Shown here: positions 12,501-24,500 of the stretch, piece by piece
Numbering within the stretch: position 1 is the stretch's first letter
Layout: every line of letters begins with the position of its first letter
NCBI GenBank assembly: GCA_039566865.1
Contig: CM076960.1
Location: 13,244,501 to 13,308,500 of the forward strand
From: Aurelia coerulea
Lineage: Eukaryota; Cnidaria; Scyphozoa; Semaeostomeae; Ulmaridae
DNA length: 64,000 bases
Reading direction: 5' to 3'
The notes under the pieces: generated by a model
Told to the model about the DNA's origin: nothing
Databases searched by the model: none
What the model saw: the letters and a program-made list of their open reading frames with translations, nothing else
Made by a program: the position numbers and the translations under genes

Positions 12501-15500
12501 TTTCCCCCGCAGATACATATTATCCAGCGCTCCTCCATAGAAGCACACCAGCAGTGTCTAACTACCCATGCTTTCTACGAAAGAGTCTGGATCGACAAAT
12601 ATTTTTGTATATTTTGCAGAAAACCTCTAATTTTCGACTATGCACAGTGGTGAAAGGAGCTCTACAGCCTCTCAATCGAACAAAAATATGTTTTGTGTGT
12701 GTGTGGTACCACTTTATCCTAATGGACTAAATGAGTGCTTTACTTCTTTCTTGCTCTTTTCTCGCCTTCCTCCCAGTCCCTACATAGAACAGGTAACGTC
12801 ACGTCGCATCTCACATTCTTTCCTATGTGTGAATCTTCTCTTTTTTTGTTCGGCTCGATTGATTTCGAGTTTCTTGATAAAAAGCAAATGCTTGAAACGT
12901 TGCATTTTTCTGACATCTACGTTATTTTTGGTACTTGGATCATTTATTTATTGTATTATCTCTCAATGGAGCCTTTGAAACAGAACTGTACAAATAATCA
13001 TGTGATCATGACTCTTTGTAGAATACCGTAAACGCCCTATTAAGCCCCCAGGGGCCTTATCTAATTTCGGACACTCCAGAGGGGGCTTAAAAGAGAGGGG
13101 GCTTATTAGAGAGGGGGGCTTATTCACAAAATCAAATGACAAGGGTATATATGATAGCTTTTTGGTTTCATTATGCCATATTTTAGGGATTCAACATACA
13201 ATTTTACGAGTCAAATCCATAAATTCGACACAGTTTTATTTCAAACAATGTAAAAGTTAACATGCAAACATATTTTGCTCAATGAATGGAAAATCTTGGT
13301 AACCTTGGAATTTGATATAGGGCTTGACAGAGAGGGGGTGATGGGAGCTGAAAGGTTAATAGAGACTTCTGTTGGCAACCAGCAGGGGGGCTTGTTTGAA
13401 ATATTGGCTCAGAGGGAGGGGCTTATTAGAGAGCGGGGGGCTTAAAGAAAGCGCACATAAAGCGCATACAAGACAGAGTTTCCCGCGATCCTATAGGAAC
13501 ATTTGACGTCGGCTTATTTCATGTTAGAGATGTGACACCATAAGATGGATAAATCACCATGATGTTTACCCTGGCACAGCAACAAATTTACCCAGAATTG
13601 GCACGTTCTTGACTTCATTAGCAGCTCAATTATGTCAAAACAATCGTTTTCTAGAACGAACGAATCAAAGGTCTATTATCTTTGAAGCATGGTGCTTACA
13701 TTCAACACAACTGACTCAAATATACTTCTTGTTGGCAACCAGCAGTGGCTGAATCGTGCGATATGATGTTCTGACAGGGGATGCATGTCATTGACTCAGT
13801 CAAGTTCAATACTTGTGTAATGTTGTCATTTTTATCCATCCGCAAGATCTTGATAAATATTTTTACCTCGCGGTTAATATTTTCCGTATTTCCCCGCATA
13901 AAGCTAGCATTGGTATAAATACACACTACGCGATTCCAGTCGTGGCCAAAAGTTTAAGACCACATTTTGGTAGGTTACATTTGTTGTCGCAACCAGATGC
14001 AATGCTACTGCTCTGCCCATTTTTCTGTTTTGAGTTGTGTCAGGTCAACTTTATATGTACTTTCCAAAATTCATTTTTTTTTTAGTTTTGCGCCATCTTG
14101 CTATGAAGTTGCAATGAAGTTTATAAGCATTCTCAGAAGTTGTAATAGTCCTGCCTACAAGGGGGTTGACCCAACAAAAAGGGTTACTTACTGAGCTGGA
14201 TTTTACATCAACCGATGCGCAATTCATTTCTATGATTTGTTTACAAAATATCAAAACTCTGCGAAATGTACAGCTGCAGCGAAAAAGGTAGAGGAGGGTA
14301 TTCATTCCACAATGGCTATAAGTTTACGACAGATTCTTGACTTTTAGTTTCAAGCAACAAATCGGGTTGTTATTCGGAATTTCTTTTCAAGAATTGTTTT
14401 ATTATTCGAATTATCGAATATAACAAATGCATTTGCGTTGTAAGCACTGAAATTTCTTTACGTTTTCCTAAGAGTGGCGTTAAACTTGTGGCCACAGCTG
14501 TGGACTGATGGCCCTTCCACTGCCTTTTTTCTGAAGCAATATTTGTCGTGGAGTTTGGATAATTTGCAAACAAATCATAGAAATGAATTGTGAATGGATT
14601 TATGTAAAATCCAACTGAGTAACAAAAAACATTCATGGGCCGACCCCCTTGTCGGCAGAATTACTACAATTTCCGACGTTATAGCAAAATGGCGCAAATG
14701 TAAAACAACAACATCGAAATTCGGAATCTACATAGAAAGTTCACCTGAAGCAACTTATAGAGAGTAAAATAGGCAGAGCCGTAGCATTGCATCTCGTTGC
14801 GTTGCGCCAATAAATGTATCCGACCAGAATGCGGTCTTAAACTTTTGGCCACGACTACAGGGTGTCCCAAAAAACATGTGCGCTGTTTGAGTGGCTTCTG
14901 CGGAGCAGCCATAAATCCAATTTTTCTGTTTTTAAGGCTCTTGACAGAAGAAACTTAAAATTAAAGGTTGACACCAAGTTTGAGTAAATCTGATCACTAG
15001 TTGCTGATTTATAGAGCACGAAAGCCAAAATTCTTGGTTGGCTCAAAACCAGAGGATTCATTATTCTCCATTGCGTTAAAATCAACGAAGTTGATTGAAA
15101 AAAAACATACCTAGCCCTGTTTTCTGATGTTCATAAGTGAGACAGATAGTCATACATTGAATTTTGTGACAACCAAGAATATTGGACATATCTAGGGTTG
15201 CTAGGAATGGAAATGTGCAACACAAGTGCTTCAGGCCATGGCATGCATCCATCAGATATTTTGCTTCTCAAAAGTGATAAAGTCGTTTTAAACCAACAAT
15301 ATTGCGTTCAGCATGCTGCTTGGTCGATATTCTTGAAGAATATGGTCATTAATTACTCCCAAATGCGTTTCCTGGCATAACTGTAAAGTTTAAGTTCATT
15401 TGATATTAAAATTCAAGTTATAAGGTTAAGTACGGAGATAAAATCCTCTGGTTTTGAAGCAACGAGTGATTGTGACTTTCTTTCTCAATAAATCAGCCAC

Positions 15501-18500
15501 CACTCGCCAGATTTACACAAACTCGGTGCCAAACCCTAGTTGAAATCTCTTCTATTCACAAATCTGAAAAATAGGAAAGTTAGATTTATGTCTCCTCCAC
15601 AGTAGCCATTCAAACGGCGCACATGTTTTTTGGGACACCCTGTATATGTATCATGCTTGCATTGTTTTCAGATATGGAACAATTGGGGCTCAAGAGAAAT
15701 GTGCAATATGTCAATACCCGCTGCTGACAAGATCCTTCTATTTCTTCCCATGCTCTCATGTGTTTCATTCTGACTGCCTGATAAGTGAGGTAAGCCAAAA
15801 TATTTCCAATTATTGGTAAGTGTTTGCAGTCTTGGATGCCATTAATTGATGCCCAAGGGAGCCCGCATAAGGCAGTGATCCTTTTTCTGGTTTCAGCGAT
15901 TTAAACTAAGAATGAGAAGATGGACGTACTCTCGACATGCTTCATGATCATCCTCAGCATATTCTTGAATTACTGTCCAAATCCAAATCAATTCTTCGCA
16001 TCAAGAACAGGCTTAAAATGGACTTGGGCTTGAAAGCAAGACCTTCCAGGGCCGAGGCTACCCAAAACCCTTTTCTATCTGTGAATTTTATTTTTCGCTT
16101 CAGCTTGCTTCAATAGCAGGGATAACGGGGCAAATGTAACACGGGGCAATTGTAACACTGGCTCTCGCGCCTTGCAGAAAAATGCTAAAAAGCTAATTTT
16201 TGCACAGAACATGCTCATTCTAACCCTCTCCATAAGATTTTAGTTTCAGCAATGTTCAGGCAAGTTTGCAAAATTTCAGAGGAAAATCATGTTTTTGAGC
16301 ACAACAGTAAAAACGTGCTTTCATTGTGAATTTGTGTCTGAAAGGTTTTGCTCTTGAGCAGAAAATTTCATTTTCACATCTCAGACATTACATCACTTGC
16401 AGTATGAGCGATGCGACCGATTTTGTTAAACGGAATTTTTGTATTTAATTTGATATATTTGCTACACAAGATTTATCAGTTGATAGAAATGTGATAAATG
16501 GCTCGAGACCTACAGGCTTTTCAAATGTCAATACACTTTTTCTGGCTCAGCCGGTATATTAAAATTATGCCTGGGACTGTACTCGGGACTGTATAGCACC
16601 TCATGGCGAAAACCGTATGTTGTAAAGACTGCATCCACTGCGAGTGATGGCATCAATCTTTGAATGCAGCACAGAGGATGCTGAATTTCTGAAAAGAAAT
16701 CTTTTCAAAAAATGGAGAAGTTTATTTCAGAAAATGTTTGATATGTTTGAAGTTGAATCAACTGTACAACGCACAAGCTAGAGCAAATTCAAAACATTAT
16801 GCATTACCCTAAAGATGGCGTCAAGAAACTTTATTCCGCTCGGCTCCTTTTGCATCTCGAAGAATTTTGATTCATTTGACTGATTGACTTATCATGGAAC
16901 GTAAAGGAATATGCTTTGGATCTTTTAGCTATTCTACAGAGTGTCCCAAAAATTGTGCACCGTTTGTATTGCTGCTGTGGTGGAACTGTAGCTTTTTGTC
17001 TCGATGTTTACACAGCTGCATAAGTCAGGCTTCAACTTAGTCTTTGAGACCTTGTTTGAGTCAGTTTGATAAGTGGTTGCTGGTTTATGGCAGAGGAAAG
17101 CAGAATGAGTGTTTGCTTCAAGAACAGCACTTTTTTTTTCTCCAGCAATGTCCTGATTGAATACCTTTTCAAAGACAGGGGTCTAGCGTTTTTTCGGCAA
17201 TCTTGATGAATTTTATGTAACTGCATTAAAAGAGATAATATTGTTGTTTATCTATAAGGCAGCACTGTCAACTCCTTTTTTAAAACGTAGAGAAAATTTG
17301 AGTATGACTCTAGATCTCTTACTTTCAAACATTACTTGATTTTGATATGGCTGGAGAACAATAGAAGTGCTGTCCGTGCAGCAACCACTTATTTTGCCTT
17401 TCCTCTGCCATAAATTAGCAACCACATATCAAAATGACTCAAAGAAGTTCTTAAATCTAAGTTGAAGCATGACAAATGCAACTGTGTAAAAACTCGACAC
17501 AATTAAAGCTGCAGCTACTCTATAGCAGCCAAACAAACGGGGCACAATTTTTGGGACACCCTACACGGGAGTCTGGATCTAGCGACATTCTCGTGCATAT
17601 TGCAGAAATCTGACAAATTTTCAAAATGTGCATAATGGTGATAGAAGCTCTACCGCCATGCAATTGAACCTTTCAGAATAACAATTGTACATATATATGA
17701 ATACAAAAAAAAACAAGAAGATGTAGCAAGTCGAGACCTTTTTTCATTTAAAACGTGACCAGAGTGTAACTTTGAAACAAAGCCTTGTTTTCCCAAGAGT
17801 TGAAACAAGAGTTGATTTAAAAGTCACACTCTGATGACGGCACAACTCAGAAAGGCCTTGTGTGCTAAATCTTTTCGTTTTTTACATGCATAGATCTTTG
17901 CAACTTTTGGTAAGTACCTTATCTACCAACGTCAGAATAAAAGCCTACTGGGTAAGTAAAAAGGGGGGTAAAACGTTGGTTGGCTTTGAAATAGAAATTC
18001 CGTGACCGATATTCAAAACTAATAGATGTGAAAATTGTGGTTTGTAAAATCACTCATATGCTAGACCCAGAAGTTAGGAAAATGCTGGTATGGGTTTGTA
18101 TGGGAACTATGTTCGATTCTGGTCATGAGTGATTTTATCAAACAAAATGTTAACGTCTAACTTATAGATTAGATTCCACAGCCCGCCAAACACTTCAACT
18201 TATTTTACTCACCCAGTATAATAATATTGCTTGTTCCAGACTTTCTTTTAAGGAGCTCAAAGGTATATTTTCCTGACGCAATCTTTAGTACAATAATCTA
18301 TTGTCATTTCAATTGTACTATAATCTAGTACAATAATCTAGTACAATAATCATAATCTATTGTACTATAATCTATTGTCATTTCAATGATGATCCAAAGC
18401 TGTTCCTTTACCATGTACACCTTCTATGTATTGCAAAATTCTCTGATCAGTTTCAGTTTCACTAGGATCCTGCTCGGCATTATCAGTTGTGTTTAGGATT

Positions 18501-21500
18501 CCTCCAAAAACTTCTTGTAATCTCTCAAAGCACGTATCTTCAAGATCTGTGTCGAGCGTATTTCTCGCTTGCTTCCACAACACGTCTTCTTTGCTTATCA
18601 TATCTTCCTTCACTACCAGCGCCATCTTTAGTCTTTCTCGTTCCGCTTTTACCTCTTCTAACTCTAGTTTTAGTGCACTGAATTGCTTTGATTTTTCTTT
18701 ATACAACGTTTGCATCTTCTTCAACAGCAGCAACAACCTTTTGTTTTCTGCATTATTTACCCCAGTCGTTTCTGCTTCACATTTTATATCTGCAATGACA
18801 ATATTACGTCATTCTGCCGGTGACACTAAAAAGCATGGGTTGTTAGACACCGCAGTTGTACTTGATTGCTGCCACTGTATGCTACTACGAGGGTGCCGCT
18901 GTATGCTTATACGAGGGTGCCGCTGTATGCTTCTACGAGGAAAACTTTACTTAGTTCTTTGGAGAAGTTTGCGAGCAAAAGAGATGGAAGGAAGGAGCCT
19001 TCCTCCTTTCTGTCTTTTGAAACCCCCTGCGCAAACCGATATAAGGTTTCTTCCGCAGAAGCATACACGCTGAATCACAACTGCACTGTCTAACTACCCA
19101 TGTACAGAGTAGAATTTACCAAACTTCAATTTTCCGCGATAAAGAACGCAATGTCTCAATTTTCTTCAACAACAGCAACAACAACAACAACAACAACAAC
19201 AACCTTTCGTTTTCTGCGTTATTTACCCCAATCGTTTTTGCTTTGCATTATTTGATATCCGCAAGGAGAATATTACGTCATTTTGCCGGTGAAACTAAAA
19301 AGCATGGGTGGCTAGATGCCGCATTTGCGCTTGATTGCCGCAGCTGTATGCTTCTACGGAGGAAATGTATGGAGTCAAAGAGGGTGTTTGAAGAGAGAGC
19401 CCTTATTCATGGATATTTCTAAATAATTGCTCAAGTATTTTGAATATTTCGCTACTTCTGAAGCTTTTATGGCTGAAATGTAGATTTGGGATTTTTAAAG
19501 TGTCAAGGAGGGCATTTTGCCGGAAGAGCGTGTATTTATGGATATTTTGGAATACTTATTCAAATTATTTACATAATTCAAAATTAGATTTTATCTATTT
19601 TGAGTTATGTGAATATTTCGAATACTTTGCTACTCTACTCCTGGAACTTTGTGGCTGAAATGTAGATTTGGCATTCTTAAAGAATCAATGAATTGCAGTG
19701 TTTTGCAGTGAGAGCGCGTCTGCGTCTTCATGGATATTTTTGGAATAATTAGGGAAATTATTTACATAAATTATAATTAGATTTTATCTGATTTGATTTA
19801 TGTGAATATTTTGAATACTTTGCTACTTTTAGAACTTTTATAGGTGAAATGTAAATTTAGAATTTTGTAAAGAATCAATGAGGGCATTGTGTAGGGAGAT
19901 CGCGTATGCATATTCATGGATATTTTGGAAGAATTACTCAAATTATTTACATAATTCAAAATTAGATTTTGTCTATTTTGATTCATGTGAATATTTTGAA
20001 TACTTCGCTCTTCATGAACTTTTATGGCTGAATTGTAGATTTGGGATTTTTTAAGAGTCAAAGAGTGCGTTTTTGCCAGAAGAGCGCGTACGCATATTCA
20101 TGGATATTTTGGAGTAATTATTCAAATTATTTACATAATTCAAAATTAGATTTTGTCTATTTTGATTCATGTGAATATTTTGAATACCTCGCTACTTGTG
20201 GAACTTTATGGCTGAAATGTAGATTTGGGATTTTTAAAGAGTGAAGGAGGGCGTTCTGCCGGAAGAGCGTGTATTTGTGCATATTTTGGAATACTTATTC
20301 AAATTATTTACATAATTCAAAATTAGATTTTGTTTAATTTGATTTGTGTGCATATTTTGGAATACATATTCAAATTATTTACATAATTCAAAATTAGATT
20401 TTGTTTAATTTGATTTGTGTGAATATTTTGAATACCTCGCTACTTGTGGAACTTTATGGCTGAAGTGTAGATTTGGGATTTTTAAAGAGTGAAGGAGGGC
20501 GTTCTGCCGGAAGAGCGTGTATTTGTGCATATTTTGGAATACATATTCAAATTATTTACATAATTCAAAATTAGATTTTGTTTAATTTGATTTGTGTGAA
20601 TATTTTGAATACCTCGCTACTTGTGGAACTTTACGGCTGAAATGTAGATTTGGGATTTTTAAAGAGTGAAGGAGGGCGTTCTGCCGGAAGAGCGTGTATT
20701 TGTGCATATTTTGGAATACTTATTCAAATTATTTACATAATTCAAAATTAGATTTTGTTTAATTTGATTTGTGTGAATATTTTGAATACCTCGCTACTTG
20801 TGGAACTTTATGGCTGAAATGTAGATTTGGGATTTTTAAAGAGTGAAGGAGGGCGTTCTGCCGGAAGAGCGTGTATTTGTGCATATTTTGGAATACATAT
20901 TCAAATTATTTACATAATTCAAAATTAGATTTTGTTTAATTTGATTTGTGTGAATATTTTGAATACCTCGCTACTTGTGGAACTTTATGGCTGAAATGTA
21001 GATTTGGGATTTTTAAAGAGTGAAGGAGGGCGTTTGCCGGAAGAGCGTGTATTTGTGCATATTTTGGAATACTTATTCAAATTATTTACATAATTCAAAA
21101 TTAGATTTTGTTTAATTTGATTTGTGTGAATATTTTGAATACCTCGCTACTTGTGGAACTTTACGGCTGAAATGTAGATTTGGGATTTTTAAAGAATGAA
21201 GGAGGGCGTTCTGCCGGAAGAGCGTGTATTTGTGCATATTTTGGAATACTTATTCAAATTATTTACATAATTCAAAATTAGATTTTGTTTAATTTGATTT
21301 GTGTGAATATTTTGAATACCTCGCTACTTGTGAAACTTTATGGCTGAAATGTAGATTTGGGATTTTTAAAGAGTGAAGGAGGGCGTTCTGCCGGAAGAGC
21401 GTGTATTTGTGCATATTTTGGAATACATATTCAAATTATTTACATAATTCAAAATTAGATTTCGTTTAATTTGATTTGTGTGAATATTTTGAATACCTCG

Positions 21501-24500
21501 CTACTTGTGGAACTTTATGGCTGAAATGTAGATTTGGGATTTTTAAAGAGTGAAGGAGGGCGTTCTGCCGGAAGAGCGCGTATTTATGCATATTTTGGAA
21601 TAATTATTCAAATTATTTACATAATTCAAAATTAGATTTTGTCTATTTTGATTCATGTGAATATTTTGAATACCTCGCTACTTGTGGAACTTTATGGCTG
21701 AAATGTAGATTTGGGATTTTTAAAGAGTGAAGGAGGGCGTTCTGCCGGAAGAGCGCGTATTTATGCATATTTTGGAATACTTATTCAAATTATTTACATA
21801 ATTCAAAATTAGATTTTGTTTAATTTGATTCATGTGAATATTTTGAATACTTCGCTACTTGTGGAACTTTATGGCTGAAATGTAGATTTGGGATTTTTAA
21901 AGAGTGAAGGAGGGCGTTCTGCCGGAAGAGCGGGTACGCATATTCATGGATATTTTAGAATACTTATTAAAATTATTTACATAATTCAAAATTAGATTTT
22001 GTTTAATTTGATTTGTGTGAATATTTTGAATACCTCGCTACTTGTGGAACTTTATGGCTGAAATGTAGATTTGGGATTTTTAAAGAGTCAAGGAGGGCGT
22101 TTGCCGGAAGAGCGTGTATTTGTGCATATTTTGGAATACTTATTCAAATTATTTACATAATTCAAAATTAGAGTTTTTTTAATTTGAGGTTTGTGTGAAT
22201 ATTTTGAATACCTCGCTACTTCTCAAGAACTTTACGGCTGAAATGTAGATTTGGGATCTTTAAAGTATGAAGCAGGGCGTTCTGCGGAAGAGCGTGTATT
22301 TTGGCATATTTTGGAATACATATTCAAATTATTTACATAATTCAAAATTAGATTTTGTTTAATTTGATTTGTGTGAATATTTTGAATACCTCGCTACTTG
22401 TGGAACTTTATGGCTGAAATGTAGATTTGGGATTTTTAAAGTATGAAGGAGGGCGTTCTGCCGGAAGAGCGTGTATTTGTGCATATTTTGGAATACTTAT
22501 TCAAATTATTTACATAATTCAAAATTAGATTTTGTTTAATTTGATTTGTGTGAATATTTTGAATACCTCGCTACTTGTGGAACTTTATGGCTGAAATGTA
22601 GATTTGGGATTTTTAAAGAGTGAAGGAGGGCGTTCTGCCGGAAGAGCGTGTATTTGTGCATATTTTGGAATACATATTCAAATTATTTACATAATTCAAA
22701 ATTAGATTTTGTTTAATTTGATTTGTGTGAATATTTTGAATACCTCGCTACTTGTGGAACTTTATGGCTGAAATGTAGATTTGGGATTTTTAAAGAGTGA
22801 AGGAGGGCGTTCTGCCGGAAGAGCGTGTATTTGTGCATATTTTGGAATACTTATTCAAATTATTTACATAATTCAAAATTAGATTTTGTTTAATTTGATT
22901 TGTGTGAATATTTTGAATACCTCGCTACTTGTGGAACTTTACGGCTGAAATGTAGATTTGGGATTTTTAAAGAGTGAAGGAGGGCGTTTGCCGGAAGAGC
23001 GTGTATTTTGCATATTTTGGAATACATATTCAAATTATTTACATAATTCAAAATTAGATTTTGTTTAATTTGATTTGTGTGAATATTTTGAATACCTCGC
23101 TACTTGTGGAACTTTGGCTGAAATGTAGATTTGATTTTTAAAGTATGAAGGAGGGCGTTCTGCCGGAAGAGCGTGTATTTTGCATATTTTGGAATACATA
23201 TTCCTTTGCATTCCACTTTGCTATTTGATTTGTGTGAATATTTTGAATACCTCGCTACTTGTGGAACTTTATGGCTGAAATGTAGATTTGGGATTTTTAA
23301 AGAGTGAAGGAGGGCGTTCTGCCGGAAGAGCGTGTATTTGTGCATATTTTGGAATACATATTCAAATTATTTACATAATTCAAAATTAGATTTTATCTAT
23401 TTTGAGTTATGTGAATATTTCGAATACTTTGCTACTCTACTTCTGGAACTTTATGGCTGAAATGTAGATTTGGCATTTTTAAAGAATCAATGAATTGCAA
23501 TGTTTTGCAGTGAGAGCGCGTCTGCGTATTCATGGATCTTTTGGAATAATTATTCAAATGGTCTGTTTGTACTTCGAAATCCCATAGTTATGTGGAATCA
23601 TTGTTCTCACTGACTGCACTTCTGGCTCATGTGAAATCGTACCATTTCTCTTTAAACATCAAATCCACACCGTTTACTGACTTCCCAATGCACCTTCTTC
23701 CCAATTATTATTATTATTATTAGTATTAAACATCTATTTAAAGTAGGCTAAAATAATGAATAGCTAAATTACAGCTAATTAAGGCCTACTATTTACAATA
23801 TACACAATTTACAATAAAACTATTAATATATATTACAGGACAAATCAGAGTTAAAATCTATCATGTTAGAAACCCAACTTGCGGGATATATACTTTGCAA
23901 AGCCTACAGTTGCATTTTCCACCATTCCAGCATCTAATTCGTTTTTTGAACATAGGAAGGCTGTTGGTTTGTTTTATTTCTTGCGGTAAATGCTGCCACA
24001 GTTTATTTCCAAGGTAAGTAATGGACTCAACTCCAAAGGACGTAGTTCGTACTTTTGGCAGTTGAGCATCATCACCATGCCTTAGACAGTACCTAATATT
24101 GCGTTGCATGAAAATATCCTTCATGAATGGTGGATTCAGACCGCCTTTTGTTTCATAAATTTCAGTCATGAGCAACTGTAGGTTTCTTACATGGATTGGC
24201 ACCGATTTAGATTCTTAGACTCCCAAAAAAAACGCAACAGATCCAAGAAATTCTGACGCAAGCTTTTTCAGATCAATAATGACATGATTATTTTTATCTA
24301 AATCTACAATAATTAGATTAAATTTTGATACATTTTTCAGAATTTTTGGTGACTTGATTGAAGAGTTAAAATCAACAAACTTCAAATTTGCTGTCAGGGC
24401 AAAACCAGAGCTACCAGCATTAGTGCAAAGTATACTGTAAAATAAAAAGCATTGCAATATTTGAAACTTTGCATAATCACGAACAAGCACAAAACTTCAT

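Larger units (their letters stand above)
12304..15671 (+). other. VPS18 intron rich in MITEs
   Basis: It holds a hairpin MITE (12371-12570) set in an older repeat, a G/C-run element (about 13030-13446), a repeat shared with 31332-31580, a Tc1-like element (13938-14856) and a mariner-type MITE (14858-15642). No gene is seen. Confidence 0.6.

Noticed and set aside
15198..15380. 60-codon open frame also present antisense in the MITE at 61713-61895
   Set aside because: It lies inside the 785-bp MITE. Comparing the two copies, most of the roughly twelve base changes alter amino acids, as expected of neutral sequence. The third copy does not keep the frame.
18489..19073. 194-codon plus-strand open frame
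   Set aside because: It is mainly the complement of the antisense coiled-coil exon and runs on into a MITE. Composition is unlike a protein.
19405..23560. Regular direct repeats considered as a CRISPR array or a coding repeat
   Set aside because: There are no unique spacers, units are head-to-tail at 177 bp, and frames are broken by stops in each unit. It is satellite DNA in a eukaryotic intron.
24215..24490. 91-codon minus-strand frame upstream of a LINE fragment
   Set aside because: It is adjacent to LINE sequence but no reverse-transcriptase or endonuclease motif is readable, so it is not called as coding.
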